Shown piece after piece: positions 27,472 through 37,438 of a DNA stretch of 64,000 bases. Position 1 is the stretch's first letter; every line of letters starts with the position of its first letter. The DNA comes from an uncultured SAR86 cluster bacterium (GTDB lineage Bacteria; Pseudomonadota; Gammaproteobacteria; Magnimaribacterales; TMED112), in contig CACNDL010000004.1 in the NCBI GenBank assembly GCA_902619265.1, positions 1 through 64,000 of the forward strand, read 5' to 3'. The position numbers were made by a program, and so were the translations under genes. A model generated the notes under the pieces. That model was not told the DNA's origin. It ran no database searches and saw nothing but the letters and a program-made list of their open reading frames with translations.

Positions 27472-29998
27472 GACTTTCTTTGAAGCCTACTGCATCAACA
27501 AGCATCTCTGCCTCTCTGGTTGTAACTACCTTCACTCCTTGTGTGTTTCTGCCGATTACACTTATTTGATCAACTTTTGTTCTAATCATGGTGCCTTTGT
27601 TTCCTATAAGCATAACTTCGTCTCCGTCTAAAACTTGAACTGCAGCTACCATTTTTCCATTTCTAGTTGAGGTATTCAGAGCAATAACGCCTTTCCCGCC
27701 TCTTTTTTGTCCACTAAATTCTGAAATATTAGTCCTTTTACCGTATCCGTTTTCACTTAGAGTAAGCAGCTTTGCATCTGGTATGACTTTAATCATTGAA
27801 ATTACTCTGTCGGTTTTACCGATATTCATGCCTTTCACACCTCTGGTAGATCGACCCATTGCTCTAACATCAGATTCTTTGAATCTTATAGCTTTTCCTG
27901 TTTCAGATGCTAGACAAACCTCATCTTTGCCATCTGTAATTATAGTGCCGATTAATTTGTCACCTTCATCAAGATTGATTGCTCTTAAACCTGGCGCATA
28001 TCTCTTTTGAAATGCGGTCAGAGCAGTTTTCTTTACTACTCCATTCTTGGTAGCCATTATTATGAAATGACCTTCCTTGTATTCATCTACTGGCAAGAAA
28101 GAAGTAACTTTTTCATCTTCTTCAAGAGGTAGGACATTTGAAATAGGTCTGCCTTTTGCAGTTCTAGACATTACAGGCAACTTATAAATCTCCAGCCAAT
28201 GTACTTTACCCTTAGTTGTGAAACATAAAACTTGAACGTGCGTGTTAAGAACCAAGACCTGTTTTATAAAGTCTTCCTCTCTTAAAGCAGAAGCAGTTTT
28301 TCCAACGCCACCTCTCCTTTGTGATCTATATTCCGCTAACTGTTGGGTTTTAACAAAACCGTTATTAGAAATTGTGAATACTCTTTCTTCTTCTGGTATT
28401 AAGTCAGCGTCATCAATCGTTAATCTTCTTTCAATGATTTCTGTTCTTCTTTCATCTCCAAAATTTTCTTTGATTTCATTAAGTTCTTCTTTTACAACTT
28501 CAACCAATCTGGATTTGTTCGAAAGAATTTCTTGCAGTTCTTTTATTTGTTTTACAAGCTCTTCGTATTCTTCGTTTAATTTGTCAGTTTCAAGTGCTGT
28601 AAGTCTGCTTAATCTTAATTCTAAGATTGCTTTTGCCTGCACAAGGGAAAGCTTATATTCCTTTCCATTTAAACCAAAACCTTCCTCTAATCCTTCGGGT
28701 TTACAAATATCAGGATCAGCAACTTTGTCTAATAGCGGTTTGATAGTTGATGCTGACCAATTTCTTTCGCAAAGTTTATCAGCAGCAACTTTGGAATTTT
28801 CTGATTTTTTTATTATTTCGATTACTTCATCAATATTAGCAATTGCAACGATTAGACCTTCAACAATGTGTCCCCTTTCCTTCGCTTGACGAAGCTCATA
28901 AAGAGACCTATTAGTAATAACATCTTTCCTATGATCTAAGAAGATATTAAGTAGCTGTTGTAAATTGCATAATTGTGGTTTGCCATCAACAAGAACAACA
29001 TTATTAATACCAAAAACTTGCTCCAACTGAGAATGTTTTATGAGATTATTTAAAACCACTTCTGGGACTTCACCTTTTTTTAGCTCCACAACTACCCTCA
29101 TTCCATCTTTATCTGATTCATCCCTAATTTCACCTATGCCTTCAAGTTTCTTTTCCTTGACGAGTTCAGCAATTCTTTCAAGCATTCTTGCCTTATTAAC
29201 CATAAATGGTATCTCGGTAATAATTATTGCTTCTTTCCCACCTTTCATTTCCTCGATAGCAGTCTTACCTCTTACATAAACTTTTCCTTGGCCTGTTCTG
29301 TAAGCTTGTTCAATGCCATCTATGCCTGTTACTATTCCACCTAGTGGAAAATCTGGTCCTTTAACAATTTTTATTAAGTCATCAACTGAAGCATCAGGAT
29401 TATCTAAAATATGCAAACAGGCATCCAATACTTCGGTCAGATTATGTGGCGGAATATTAGTTGCCATACCAACTGCTATGCCTGAAGAACCGTTTATCAA
29501 CAAATTAGGAATTCTAGTTGGCAGAACATCAGGAATGTCTTCAGTCCCGTCGTAATTTGGAGAGTAACTTACTGTTTCTTTTTCAATGTCTGCAAGTATT
29601 TGATCAGTAATTTTTTGCATTCTGATTTCTGTGTATCTCATCGCTGCAGCTGAATCACCATCAATGCTACCAAAGTTCCCTTGTCCTTGTATTAGTGGAT
29701 ACCTGAGAGAAAAGTCCTGTGTCATTCTTACTATGGCGTCATAAACTGCAGTATCACCGTGTGGATGATATTTACCAATCACATCTCCTACGACTCTCGC
29801 TGACTTTTTATTAGGTTTATTGTAGGTGTTGGACAGTTTGTGCATGGCAAACAAAATTCGTCTGTGAACTGGTTTCATGCCATCTCGAGCATCAGGTAAA
29901 GCTCGCCCAACTATGACACTCATAGCGTAGTCCAAATAGGACTTTTTTAACTCTTCTTTAATGTCAACAGAAAGGACTTCTTTAGCAAACTCTTGCAC
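27449..29998 (-). CDS. gyrA: DNA gyrase subunit A
   Basis: SYLDYAMSVIVGRALPDARDGMKPVHRRILFAM, HPHGDTAVYDAIVRMTQDFSLRYPLIQGQGNFGSIDGD. Confidence 0.98.
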   Translation of the reverse strand: MQEFAKEVLSVDIKEELKKSYLDYAMSVIVGRALPDARDGMKPVHRRILFAMHKLSNTYNKPNKKSARVVGDVIGKYHPHGDTAVYDAIVRMTQDFSLRYPLIQGQGNFGSIDGDSAAAMRYTEIRMQKITDQILADIEKETVSYSPNYDGTEDIPDVLPTRIPNLLINGSSGIAVGMATNIPPHNLTEVLDACLHILDNPDASVDDLIKIVKGPDFPLGGIVTGIDGIEQAYRTGQGKVYVRGKTAIEEMKGGKEAIIITEIPFMVNKARMLERIAELVKEKKLEGIGEIRDESDKDGMRVVVELKKGEVPEVVLNNLIKHSQLEQVFGINNVVLVDGKPQLCNLQQLLNIFLDHRKDVITNRSLYELRQAKERGHIVEGLIVAIANIDEVIEIIKKSENSKVAADKLCERNWSASTIKPLLDKVADPDICKPEGLEEGFGLNGKEYKLSLVQAKAILELRLSRLTALETDKLNEEYEELVKQIKELQEILSNKSRLVEVVKEELNEIKENFGDERRTEIIERRLTIDDADLIPEEERVFTISNNGFVKTQQLAEYRSQRRGGVGKTASALREEDFIKQVLVLNTHVQVLCFTTKGKVHWLEIYKLPVMSRTAKGRPISNVLPLEEDEKVTSFLPVDEYKEGHFIIMATKNGVVKKTALTAFQKRYAPGLRAINLDEGDKLIGTIITDGKDEVCLASETGKAIRFKESDVRAMGRSTRGVKGMNIGKTDRVISMIKVIPDAKLLTLSENGYGKRTNISEFSGQKRGGKGVIALNTSTRNGKMVAAVQVLDGDEVMLIGNKGTMIRTKVDQISVIGRNTQGVKVVTTREAEMLVDAVGFKESLDEEESS

Positions 29999-30025
29999 GT
30001 ACCTATTTTATCATAGGGATCTCAA

Positions 30026-31423
30026 CTAATCTTTAAATTCAGCGACTAATTTAGAAATACTTTCCTTCGCATCGCCAAAAAGCATTCGAGAATTTTCTTT
30101 GAAAAATAATGGGTTCTGAACCCCTGCAAAACCTGAAGCCATTGACCTTTTCAAGACCATTACCGTTTTAGCTCTATGTACTTCAAGAATAGGCATACCA
30201 TAGATTGGGCTACCTGGCTCTTCGGTTGCTGATGGGTTTACTACATCGTTTGCTCCAATCACAATTGCAATATCAACAGTTTCCATTGTTGGATTTATAT
30301 CTTTTGGTTCAAGAAGATTGTCATATGAAACATTAGCCTCAGCCAAAAGTACATTCATATGTCCCGGCATTCTGCCTGCTACAGGATGAATGCCATAAGA
30401 AACTTCACAACCATTTTCCTCCAGCAAATCACCTAATTCTTTTACAACATGTTGAGCTTGAGCAACTGCCATACCATAACCAGGTACTATTAGTGCTGAT
30501 CTTGCTGCTTCAACAACAAGATATGCATCCTCAGCAGAGATTGGTTTAATTTCTCCATCAATTTCTGCAGCACTTGAACCTGAACTTTCATAACCTACAA
30601 AAAAGATGTTGTATAAGGTTCTATTCATTGATTTGGCCATAATTAGCGTCAGGACTAATCCTGAAGCACCAACTAAACAACCAGCAACTATCAAAGCAGT
30701 GTTTGTTAACAAAACACCAGCAGAGGCTGCTGCTATACCTGAGAATGAGTTAAGCAAGGAAATAACAACTGGCATATCTCCTCCTCCAATTGGTAGAACG
30801 AAGGCTAATCCTGCAAACAAGGATATGATAAGAAGAGCTATAAATATTTTTTGTATCAGGGCTAAATCTATGAATTCATAGCCCAGACCTCCAGCTATTA
30901 CTTGAATAACTGCGATGATTACGAATAAAAAGCTAAATATTAAAAACCATCTTGAAGCTTTATTAAGAAAATTATTATTCCCTTTTAAGATTTCCGAGAG
31001 CTTGAAAAATGCAACGACGCTGCCGCTGAAAGTAATGCCACCAATAAGCACAGTCATAAAAGATAAAACCATTATTAAACTAATTGCAGAAAGATTATTG
31101 AATTCTGACCAAGCTAAAAAGAAAGAAGATAAACCACCAAACCCATTAAATAGTGCAACCATCTCAGGGATTGAAGTCATTTTTACTTTCAAAGCAAAAG
31201 CAGAACCAATTAAAGCGCCAAGCAGCACGGCTGAAAGCACAAGTACTGGATTTACGATTTCAATGACAGTGACAAGCACTGCAAAAAGCATCCCTATGGA
31301 ACTCACAACGTTGCCTCTCGCAGCAGTACTCTCATTAGAGAGCATTTTTAAACCATAGATGAATAATATAGCTGAGAATATATATCCAAGCTGTTGCAGT
31401 AAATTTAAATCAAGTTCCATCAT
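30026..31423 (-). CDS. pntB: NAD(P) transhydrogenase subunit beta
   Basis: GGGDMPVVISLLNSFSGIAAASAG, VPGYGMAVAQAQHVVKEL, IGANDVVNPSA. Confidence 0.97.
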   Translation of the reverse strand: MMELDLNLLQQLGYIFSAILFIYGLKMLSNESTAARGNVVSSIGMLFAVLVTVIEIVNPVLVLSAVLLGALIGSAFALKVKMTSIPEMVALFNGFGGLSSFFLAWSEFNNLSAISLIMVLSFMTVLIGGITFSGSVVAFFKLSEILKGNNNFLNKASRWFLIFSFLFVIIAVIQVIAGGLGYEFIDLALIQKIFIALLIISLFAGLAFVLPIGGGDMPVVISLLNSFSGIAAASAGVLLTNTALIVAGCLVGASGLVLTLIMAKSMNRTLYNIFFVGYESSGSSAAEIDGEIKPISAEDAYLVVEAARSALIVPGYGMAVAQAQHVVKELGDLLEENGCEVSYGIHPVAGRMPGHMNVLLAEANVSYDNLLEPKDINPTMETVDIAIVIGANDVVNPSATEEPGSPIYGMPILEVHRAKTVMVLKRSMASGFAGVQNPLFFKENSRMLFGDAKESISKLVAEFKD

Positions 31424-31692
31424 TTCTTTTTAAACATTCTCAACATTCGATTTGTAACTAGGTAGCCACCGAAAACATTAATTGAAGCAAAAGTAATTGC
31501 TGAAAAGGCCAGGATCATCTGTAAGTTGCTGCCTGTATCAAGACTTAACGCGCCGACTAAAGTGATGCCACTAATTGCATTTGCTCCAGACATTAAAGGA
31601 GTATGTAGAGTGCTTGGGATTTTAGAAATCAATTCCAAACCTAGAAAAATTGCTAAAATTAAAATAAAAAATAATAAAAGTATAATTTCCAT
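31420..31692 (-). CDS. pntAB: NAD(P) transhydrogenase subunit alpha part 2
   Basis: 90 aa membrane protein, LHTPLMSGANAISGITLVGAL. Confidence 0.92.
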   Translation of the reverse strand: MEIILLLFFILILAIFLGLELISKIPSTLHTPLMSGANAISGITLVGALSLDTGSNLQMILAFSAITFASINVFGGYLVTNRMLRMFKKK

Positions 31693-32810
31693 TATTTAAA
31701 CGCTCCATTTAGTATTTCGCCATCATGAACAAGCAATGCAGATTTTATAATTTCATCTTCAAGGTCTAATTCAATACACTTTTTCTCTGTGCAATAGAAA
31801 TCAGATATAAAATTTGTAAAGTTATTACTTAAGGCATATGATGCATGATCTGAAACCATAGATGGTAAATTTGAAAAGCCCATTACTTTCACACCATTTA
31901 TTACATTTATTTCGTCCAGAATAGAGCCCTCAACGTTGCCTCCACTTTCAACAGCCATATCAAAAATTACACTACCTGGCTTCATTTTTTTAATAGTTTT
32001 ATCATCGATCAGTTTTGGGGCTGGTCTTCCAAAAAGTTGTGCAGTTGTAATCACAATGTCTGATCTTGCACAAACTTCACTTTGTAGATCTTTCTGCAGT
32101 TGAATTTGTTCTTTAGTGAGTTCATTTGCGTAGCCTTGTTCGGTTTGGCCGGTATCCCCCAAATCTATTTTTACGAACTTAGCTCCCAATGATTTAACTT
32201 GTTCTTCAACAACTGGCCTGGTATCAAATGCTTCAACTTTTGCACCTAGCCTTTTTGCAGTTGCAATTGCTTGCAAACCTGCCACTCCAACTCCAATTAC
32301 AAAAACTGTAGCTGGTTTCAATGTCCCTGCTGCTGTCATCATCATTGGTAAAGCCGACTTTAACTCTTTAGCTGATTCAATGACTGCAACATATCCAGCT
32401 AAATTGGATTGGCTACTTAACACATCCATTTTTTGTGCTCTAGTAATTCTTGGTATGAACTCCATACTTACTGCTGAAATATTATTTAGTTGAAACCCAG
32501 AAAATTGCTCCTTATTTGAAAAAGGTTCCATTAGGCCGAGAAATAGAGCTTTGTCTTTCATTGCTGTAATCTCATCGACTGAAATTGGTGACGTTGACAT
32601 AAGTACGTCTGATTTGGATAGACATGCTTCCCGACTAACTGACTTCGCACCAAGGCTTGTTAAAACTTCATCATTTACATCTATACCTTCACCGAGACCA
32701 CTTTCAAATATAATATCTATACCCATATCTAAAATTGGCTTTATCGTGTTTGGATGTAAACTCGATCTAAGATCTTTTTGGTTTTTTGGTGTGACGGCCC
32801 CTAAAATCAT
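31692..32810 (-). CDS. pntAA: NAD(P) transhydrogenase subunit alpha part 1
   Basis: PKIT RAQKMDVLSSQSNLAGYVAVI, VFVIGVGVAGLQAIATAKRLGAKVEAFDTRP. Confidence 0.96.
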   Translation of the reverse strand: MILGAVTPKNQKDLRSSLHPNTIKPILDMGIDIIFESGLGEGIDVNDEVLTSLGAKSVSREACLSKSDVLMSTSPISVDEITAMKDKALFLGLMEPFSNKEQFSGFQLNNISAVSMEFIPRITRAQKMDVLSSQSNLAGYVAVIESAKELKSALPMMMTAAGTLKPATVFVIGVGVAGLQAIATAKRLGAKVEAFDTRPVVEEQVKSLGAKFVKIDLGDTGQTEQGYANELTKEQIQLQKDLQSEVCARSDIVITTAQLFGRPAPKLIDDKTIKKMKPGSVIFDMAVESGGNVEGSILDEINVINGVKVMGFSNLPSMVSDHASYALSNNFTNFISDFYCTEKKCIELDLEDEIIKSALLVHDGEILNGAFK

Positions 32811-32844
32811 AAAATATTTAATGTCTAAAGATATACTTTAACTT

Positions 32845-33537
32845 ATGGAAAATTTTGATCAATTAGAATTAGAAAAATTCTCAAAGCTTGCTGACCAGTG
32901 GTGGGATCCAAATGGAAAATTCAAACCGCTGCATTTAATAAATCCATTACGAACAAGTTACATTGAAGACAAGGTAGACATAAAAAATCTAGAAATTTTA
33001 GATATTGGTTGTGGCGGTGGTATTCTTGCTGAACTTTTGGCACAAAAAGGAGCAAATGTAACAGCTATTGATTTAGCTGATGGCCCATTAAACGTAGCCA
33101 AAATAAGACAAAAAAAATCCAAGCTTGATATAAATTACAGAAAAATAAGTACGACTGAAATAGTAAAAGAGAAAAAAACATTTGATGTAATTACATGTTT
33201 AGAAATGTTAGAGCATGTTCCAGACCCAGCAGAGGTTGTAAAAGAATGTGCCCAACTTTGTAAACCAGGTGGAAATTTATTCTTTTCAACGATCAATAGA
33301 AATTTAAAGTCTTTTATTTTTGCAATTTTAGGTGCTGAATATATTCTTAATATTCTTCCTCAAGGAACACATGAATTTGAGAAACTTATTAAGCCTTCTG
33401 AAATGAAAGATTATATTGACCGAGCAAGTTTAGATTTTGAAGAGGTTAAAGGTATGTCATATCTACCATTTTTGGATATTGTTCGCCTTACTGACGATCC
33501 TTCAGTTAATTATATTATTCATGCAACCAAAAAATAA
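32845..33537 (+). CDS. ubiG: ubiquinone biosynthesis O-methyltransferase
   Basis: FSKLADQWWDPNGKFKPLHLINPLR, LDIGCGGGILAELLA, EMLEHVPDP. Confidence 0.95.
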   Translation: MENFDQLELEKFSKLADQWWDPNGKFKPLHLINPLRTSYIEDKVDIKNLEILDIGCGGGILAELLAQKGANVTAIDLADGPLNVAKIRQKKSKLDINYRKISTTEIVKEKKTFDVITCLEMLEHVPDPAEVVKECAQLCKPGGNLFFSTINRNLKSFIFAILGAEYILNILPQGTHEFEKLIKPSEMKDYIDRASLDFEEVKGMSYLPFLDIVRLTDDPSVNYIIHATKK

Positions 33538-34168
33538 CGCTGTATTATTTGATCTTGATGGCACATTGATCAATTCAGGTCTTTCGTTTTTAAAAATTGT
33601 TAATGAATTAAAGGAAAATGAATCCCAAGCTCCTGTTAATTTTGAAATTGTGAGAGAATTTTCCTCTCGAGGTGCTTCGCTAGTTTTAAGAAATGCTTTC
33701 CCAGACGCCAGTGATGAAAAAATTGACGCGTTAAAATCAAAATTTTTAGAAAGATATACTCAAATAATGACAACTGACATTCATTTGTATAACGGTGTTG
33801 GAGAATTATTGAATTATTTAAATGAAAATAGCATCTCCTGGGGAATTGTTACGAATAAATCGGCTAAGTATACTCTTCCTATTATTGAGACACTAAACTG
33901 GCATAAAGAAACTAGTGTAATTATTTGTCCAGAAGATGTTCATCAAACAAAACCTGATCCTGAGGGAATTCTTAAAGCACTAAATTCATTGAATGCCAGC
34001 ATTGAAACATCTTTTTATGTTGGAGACCATGAAAGAGATATACAAACTGCAAAAAATGCTAATGTTAAATCTATTGCTTGCACTTATGGGTATTTTCAGT
34101 CTGATCCGCTGAAATGGGGTGCAGACTATATTATTGATTCGCCAAATGAAATAAAAAATATATTATGA
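33521..34168 (+). CDS. gph: phosphoglycolate phosphatase-like HAD hydrolase
   Basis: AVLFDLDGTLINSG, TNKSA, PDPEGI, YVGDHERDIQTAKNA; start chosen at ATG 33521 giving MQPKNNAVLFDLDGT. Confidence 0.88.
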   Translation: MQPKNNAVLFDLDGTLINSGLSFLKIVNELKENESQAPVNFEIVREFSSRGASLVLRNAFPDASDEKIDALKSKFLERYTQIMTTDIHLYNGVGELLNYLNENSISWGIVTNKSAKYTLPIIETLNWHKETSVIICPEDVHQTKPDPEGILKALNSLNASIETSFYVGDHERDIQTAKNANVKSIACTYGYFQSDPLKWGADYIIDSPNEIKNIL

Positions 34169-34908
34169 AACATGTTCCTTCTATAAGCTTTTCTGAAGAC
34201 TCTCTTTCTAATAAAAATATCCTTATTACAGGAGCTGGTTCAGGAATTGGCAGGGCTGTAGCTAAAATTGCTGCTAAGAATCAAGCAAATCTAATATTGC
34301 TCTCCAAAGACATAAAAAAACTTTATTCACTGCAGGATGAAATTTGCGATGAGGGTGGGAATGAGCCCTTAATAGTTGAATTTGATTTTTTGAAAGCCAG
34401 TGAAAAAGATTACAAGAAATTGGCTGACAGCTTATATGAAAATTATGAAAAATTAGATGGTTTAGTGCATATAGCTGGGGTTCTGGGATATTTGTCGCCA
34501 GTAATAAACACCTCATTTAATCAACTTAAAACAGTAATGCAGGTAAATTTTGAAAGTAATTTTTTACTGACTCAGTTATCGTTGCCTCTATTGCTCAAAG
34601 CCAAAAAACCATCTGTTGTTTTCACATCATCCGGAGTTGGAAGAAAAGCTCGAGCATTTTGGACAAGTTACTCTATTTCTAAATTTGCCGTTGAAGGTCT
34701 TATGCAAAGTCTTGCAGATGAGTACGAGAAAGATCTGAGAGTTAATTCCTACAATCCTGGTCCAACAAGGACGCAAATGAGGGCTCAGGCTTTTCCAGCT
34801 GAAGACCCAAACACTTTAAGAACACCTGATGAAATTGCTGTGGATTATTTATGGTTATTGTCAGATGAATGTCAGGAAACAGGTATTATGTATAACTATC
34901 ATGAATGA
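34165..34908 (+). CDS. SDR-family oxidoreductase (YciK-like)
   Basis: ILITGAGSGIGRAVAKIAA, HIAGVLGYLSP, SSGVGRKARAFWTSYSISKFAVEGLMQSLADEY. Confidence 0.87.
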   Translation: MKHVPSISFSEDSLSNKNILITGAGSGIGRAVAKIAAKNQANLILLSKDIKKLYSLQDEICDEGGNEPLIVEFDFLKASEKDYKKLADSLYENYEKLDGLVHIAGVLGYLSPVINTSFNQLKTVMQVNFESNFLLTQLSLPLLLKAKKPSVVFTSSGVGRKARAFWTSYSISKFAVEGLMQSLADEYEKDLRVNSYNPGPTRTQMRAQAFPAEDPNTLRTPDEIAVDYLWLLSDECQETGIMYNYHE

Positions 34909-35140
34909 ACTAATTACTGCTTTAAAGAGAGGTATCGTCGTAATCAGTTTTAAAAAAATTGATTCAGGTGAAATAAGGGTTATGCCCTCCACACTCAATG
35001 AAGAGTTAATGCCTGAAGGTGTTAAAATTATGAATATTTCTGCAGAAAGCGAAACAATAATGGTTTGGTCGCTCGATAAAAATGCTTGGAGGGATATAAG
35101 AGTCAACACAATAACTGAATGGAGAGTTGAGAATGAATAA
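34901..35140 (+). CDS. small SH3-barrel (DUF2693-like) protein similar to marine phage proteins
   Basis: 79 aa from ATG 34901: MNELITALKRGIVVISFKKIDSGEIRVMPSTLNEEL...VWSLDKNAWRDIRVNTITEW. Confidence 0.55.
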   Translation: MNELITALKRGIVVISFKKIDSGEIRVMPSTLNEELMPEGVKIMNISAESETIMVWSLDKNAWRDIRVNTITEWRVENE

Positions 35141-36131
35141 TTTACTTAAAATATTTGCAGCGTTATTTTTTTCTGTTTCTTTATATGCTGAAACTGTGTC
35201 AGTGATGACATTTAATGTTGAAAATCTTTTTGATAATAAAAATGATGCTTATAAAACAGATGAAACTTATCTTGAATTTTCAAAAAAACAAACACCTTTA
35301 CATATAAAAAACTGTGAAAAAATTTCTACAAAAAGATGGAGAGACGATTGCTTGTATATTGATTGGACAGATGAGGTGATTGAACATAAATTAAATTCCA
35401 TTGCTTCAGTTATTTTATCTTATGGATCTAATGGTCCAGATATAATTGGCTTACAAGAAGTAGAGAATAAAAGAATTCTAAAACAACTATTCAAAAAACT
35501 AGAAGAAGCTGGATATAAGCATAGTGTCCTTCTCGAGGGTAGTGATAATAGAGGCATAGATACAGCTTTTATATCAAAATATAAAATCATTAAATCAAAA
35601 TTACATAAGATTCAATTTAGTGGCGGCACGAAACAACAAATTGGTGATACAAGAGAAATCCACGAAAGTGTTTTTTCTGTCAAAGATAAAAAAATAACTG
35701 TTTTCAATGTACACTTTCCTGCGCCCTATAATCCAGTTTTTATGAGAAAAGATGCCTTTTCAACATTAGAAAAACTAGCCTCAGCTACTGAAGGTCCTGT
35801 CTTAGCTTTAGGTGATTTTAACGTCACTAAAACTGAGGATGATAAAGAAGGTACTTTTAAAAATGCCAATAAGGATTGGTATGTATCTCATAGGGATCAA
35901 TGTTCAGAATGCAACGGAACAAGCTACTGGTTCACAGGCAAATCGTGGAGTTTTCTCGATGTAATTATGATAAGAAAAAATAGAGAAACAAATTTTGTTA
36001 CAGATGGAGTAAGTATTGTGAATCATCCGCTTCAAACAAGGAAAGATGGAACACCCATCAGGTACGATGCAAAAAATTTAATTGGAGTATCAGATCATTT
36101 TCCTGTTGTCGGAATAATCAAACTCAATTAA
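35133..36131 (+). CDS. secreted endonuclease/exonuclease/phosphatase family protein
   Basis: signal peptide MNNLLKIFAALFFSVSLYAE; MTFNVENLFD, IGLQEVEN, LALGDFNV, GVSDHFPVVGII. Confidence 0.85.
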   Translation: MNNLLKIFAALFFSVSLYAETVSVMTFNVENLFDNKNDAYKTDETYLEFSKKQTPLHIKNCEKISTKRWRDDCLYIDWTDEVIEHKLNSIASVILSYGSNGPDIIGLQEVENKRILKQLFKKLEEAGYKHSVLLEGSDNRGIDTAFISKYKIIKSKLHKIQFSGGTKQQIGDTREIHESVFSVKDKKITVFNVHFPAPYNPVFMRKDAFSTLEKLASATEGPVLALGDFNVTKTEDDKEGTFKNANKDWYVSHRDQCSECNGTSYWFTGKSWSFLDVIMIRKNRETNFVTDGVSIVNHPLQTRKDGTPIRYDAKNLIGVSDHFPVVGIIKLN

Positions 36132-36888
36132 TTTCTAGAATATTTTTTAACTTTGAAACTTCTTTTTTGGAAAACTTTTTCCATCCACCAGGTTTTAAAT
36201 TATCAGGCAATAAAATTGGCCCAAACCTTAGCCTTATCAATCTATTAACATCTAATTTTTGTGTTTTCCAAAGCTTTCTAACTTCTCTATTTTTTCCACT
36301 AAATAAACAGACATAGAACCAATGATTTTTTGATTTTGAAGTTTTCTTAACTGCTACGATATCAGAGAATTGAGCTAGCTCATTATTTACCTTTACTCCT
36401 TTGAGTAAATTTTCAATCTTTTTGTCTGATACATCACCGTAGACCCTGCATAAATATTCCCTATCAATATTGCTGCTTGGATGTGCTAAGAGATTTACTA
36501 GATTTCCATCGTTAGAAAAAATTAAAAGTCCGGATGTATTTACATCAAGCCGCCCAACCATAATCCACTTGCCTTTTTTTCTTGCTGGCAACCCCTGAAA
36601 AACACTATCATTCTTATCTGTTGGAATATTTGAACATACCTGACCAATGGGTTTGTGATATATAAGCACCTCAGTTTCAGGGTTCAACTCAACAACCAGA
36701 TCCTCGCCATCAATATTTAAAATATCGTCATTTTGAACAAATGTATCTTTTTTAACTTTTTTAGAATTTAGTGTAACTTGTTGTGTCTTTAGAAATTCAT
36801 TTACATTACGACGAGATGCAAAACCCAAATTTGCCAGGTATTTTTCAAGCTTTTCTTTATTGTTTTGGAGCTTCTTGCTCAATTGCAT
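36124..36888 (-). CDS. rluB: 23S rRNA pseudouridine synthase RluB-like
   Basis: S4 domain then VLIYHKPIGQVCSN, MVGRLDVNTSGLLIFSNDGNLVNLLAHPSSNIDREYLCRVYG. Confidence 0.9.
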   Translation of the reverse strand: MQLSKKLQNNKEKLEKYLANLGFASRRNVNEFLKTQQVTLNSKKVKKDTFVQNDDILNIDGEDLVVELNPETEVLIYHKPIGQVCSNIPTDKNDSVFQGLPARKKGKWIMVGRLDVNTSGLLIFSNDGNLVNLLAHPSSNIDREYLCRVYGDVSDKKIENLLKGVKVNNELAQFSDIVAVKKTSKSKNHWFYVCLFSGKNREVRKLWKTQKLDVNRLIRLRFGPILLPDNLKPGGWKKFSKKEVSKLKNILEIN

Positions 36889-37438
36889 CTTCCTGAAGAC
36901 TTAATTCCGGCGAAATATTTTCTATTTCAGGTAAATCAGGTAAAACCGGAAGATCATCTAATGTTTTCATAGAAAAATCATCCAAGAATTTTTGCGTAGT
37001 TATAAAAAGAGCTGGTCTTCCAGGCACATCTCTGTAACCTTTTATTTTAATCCAACCTTGATCCATCAAAACTTTAATCACGTTGGTTGCTACGTTCACT
37101 CCTCTTATATCCTCAATGTCTCCTCTTGTAACTGGCTGCATGTATGTGATTATTGAGAGTGTCTCCAATGTAGCTCTAGAAAGTCTTAATGGCTTCACTT
37201 CCCATAGCTTGGCAATATCTTTTGAATAATCTTGATTCAATTGGATTCTGTAACCGCTTGAAACTTCAACTAAATCATAAGGCTTATCTGCATAATCTTC
37301 TTTAAGAGATACAACTGCACTTAAAACTTCAGATTCTTCCTCAGCAGATTGAGTTTCTAATAACTCTACAATGTCTTTCACAGATAAAGCTCTGTTTGCT
37401 GCTAGCAATAATGCCTCTGTTCTTTTTTTAATATCCAT
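36857..37438 (-). CDS. scpB: segregation and condensation protein B
   Basis: TLETLSIITYMQPVTRGDIEDIRGVNVATNVIKVLMDQGWIKIKGYRDVPGRPALFITT. Confidence 0.95.
   Translation of the reverse strand: MDIKKRTEALLLAANRALSVKDIVELLETQSAEEESEVLSAVVSLKEDYADKPYDLVEVSSGYRIQLNQDYSKDIAKLWEVKPLRLSRATLETLSIITYMQPVTRGDIEDIRGVNVATNVIKVLMDQGWIKIKGYRDVPGRPALFITTQKFLDDFSMKTLDDLPVLPDLPEIENISPELSLQEDAIEQEAPKQ

Noticed and set aside
28242-28889. 215-aa plus-strand ORF antisense to gyrA
   Set aside because: Ser/Leu-rich antisense shadow of gyrA; no start context or family resemblance.
33437-33520. Longer N-terminus for the gph-like HAD protein as listed in the ORF track
   Set aside because: The extension lies inside ubiG out of frame; the ATG at 33521 gives the canonical HAD start MQPKNNAVLFDLDGT.
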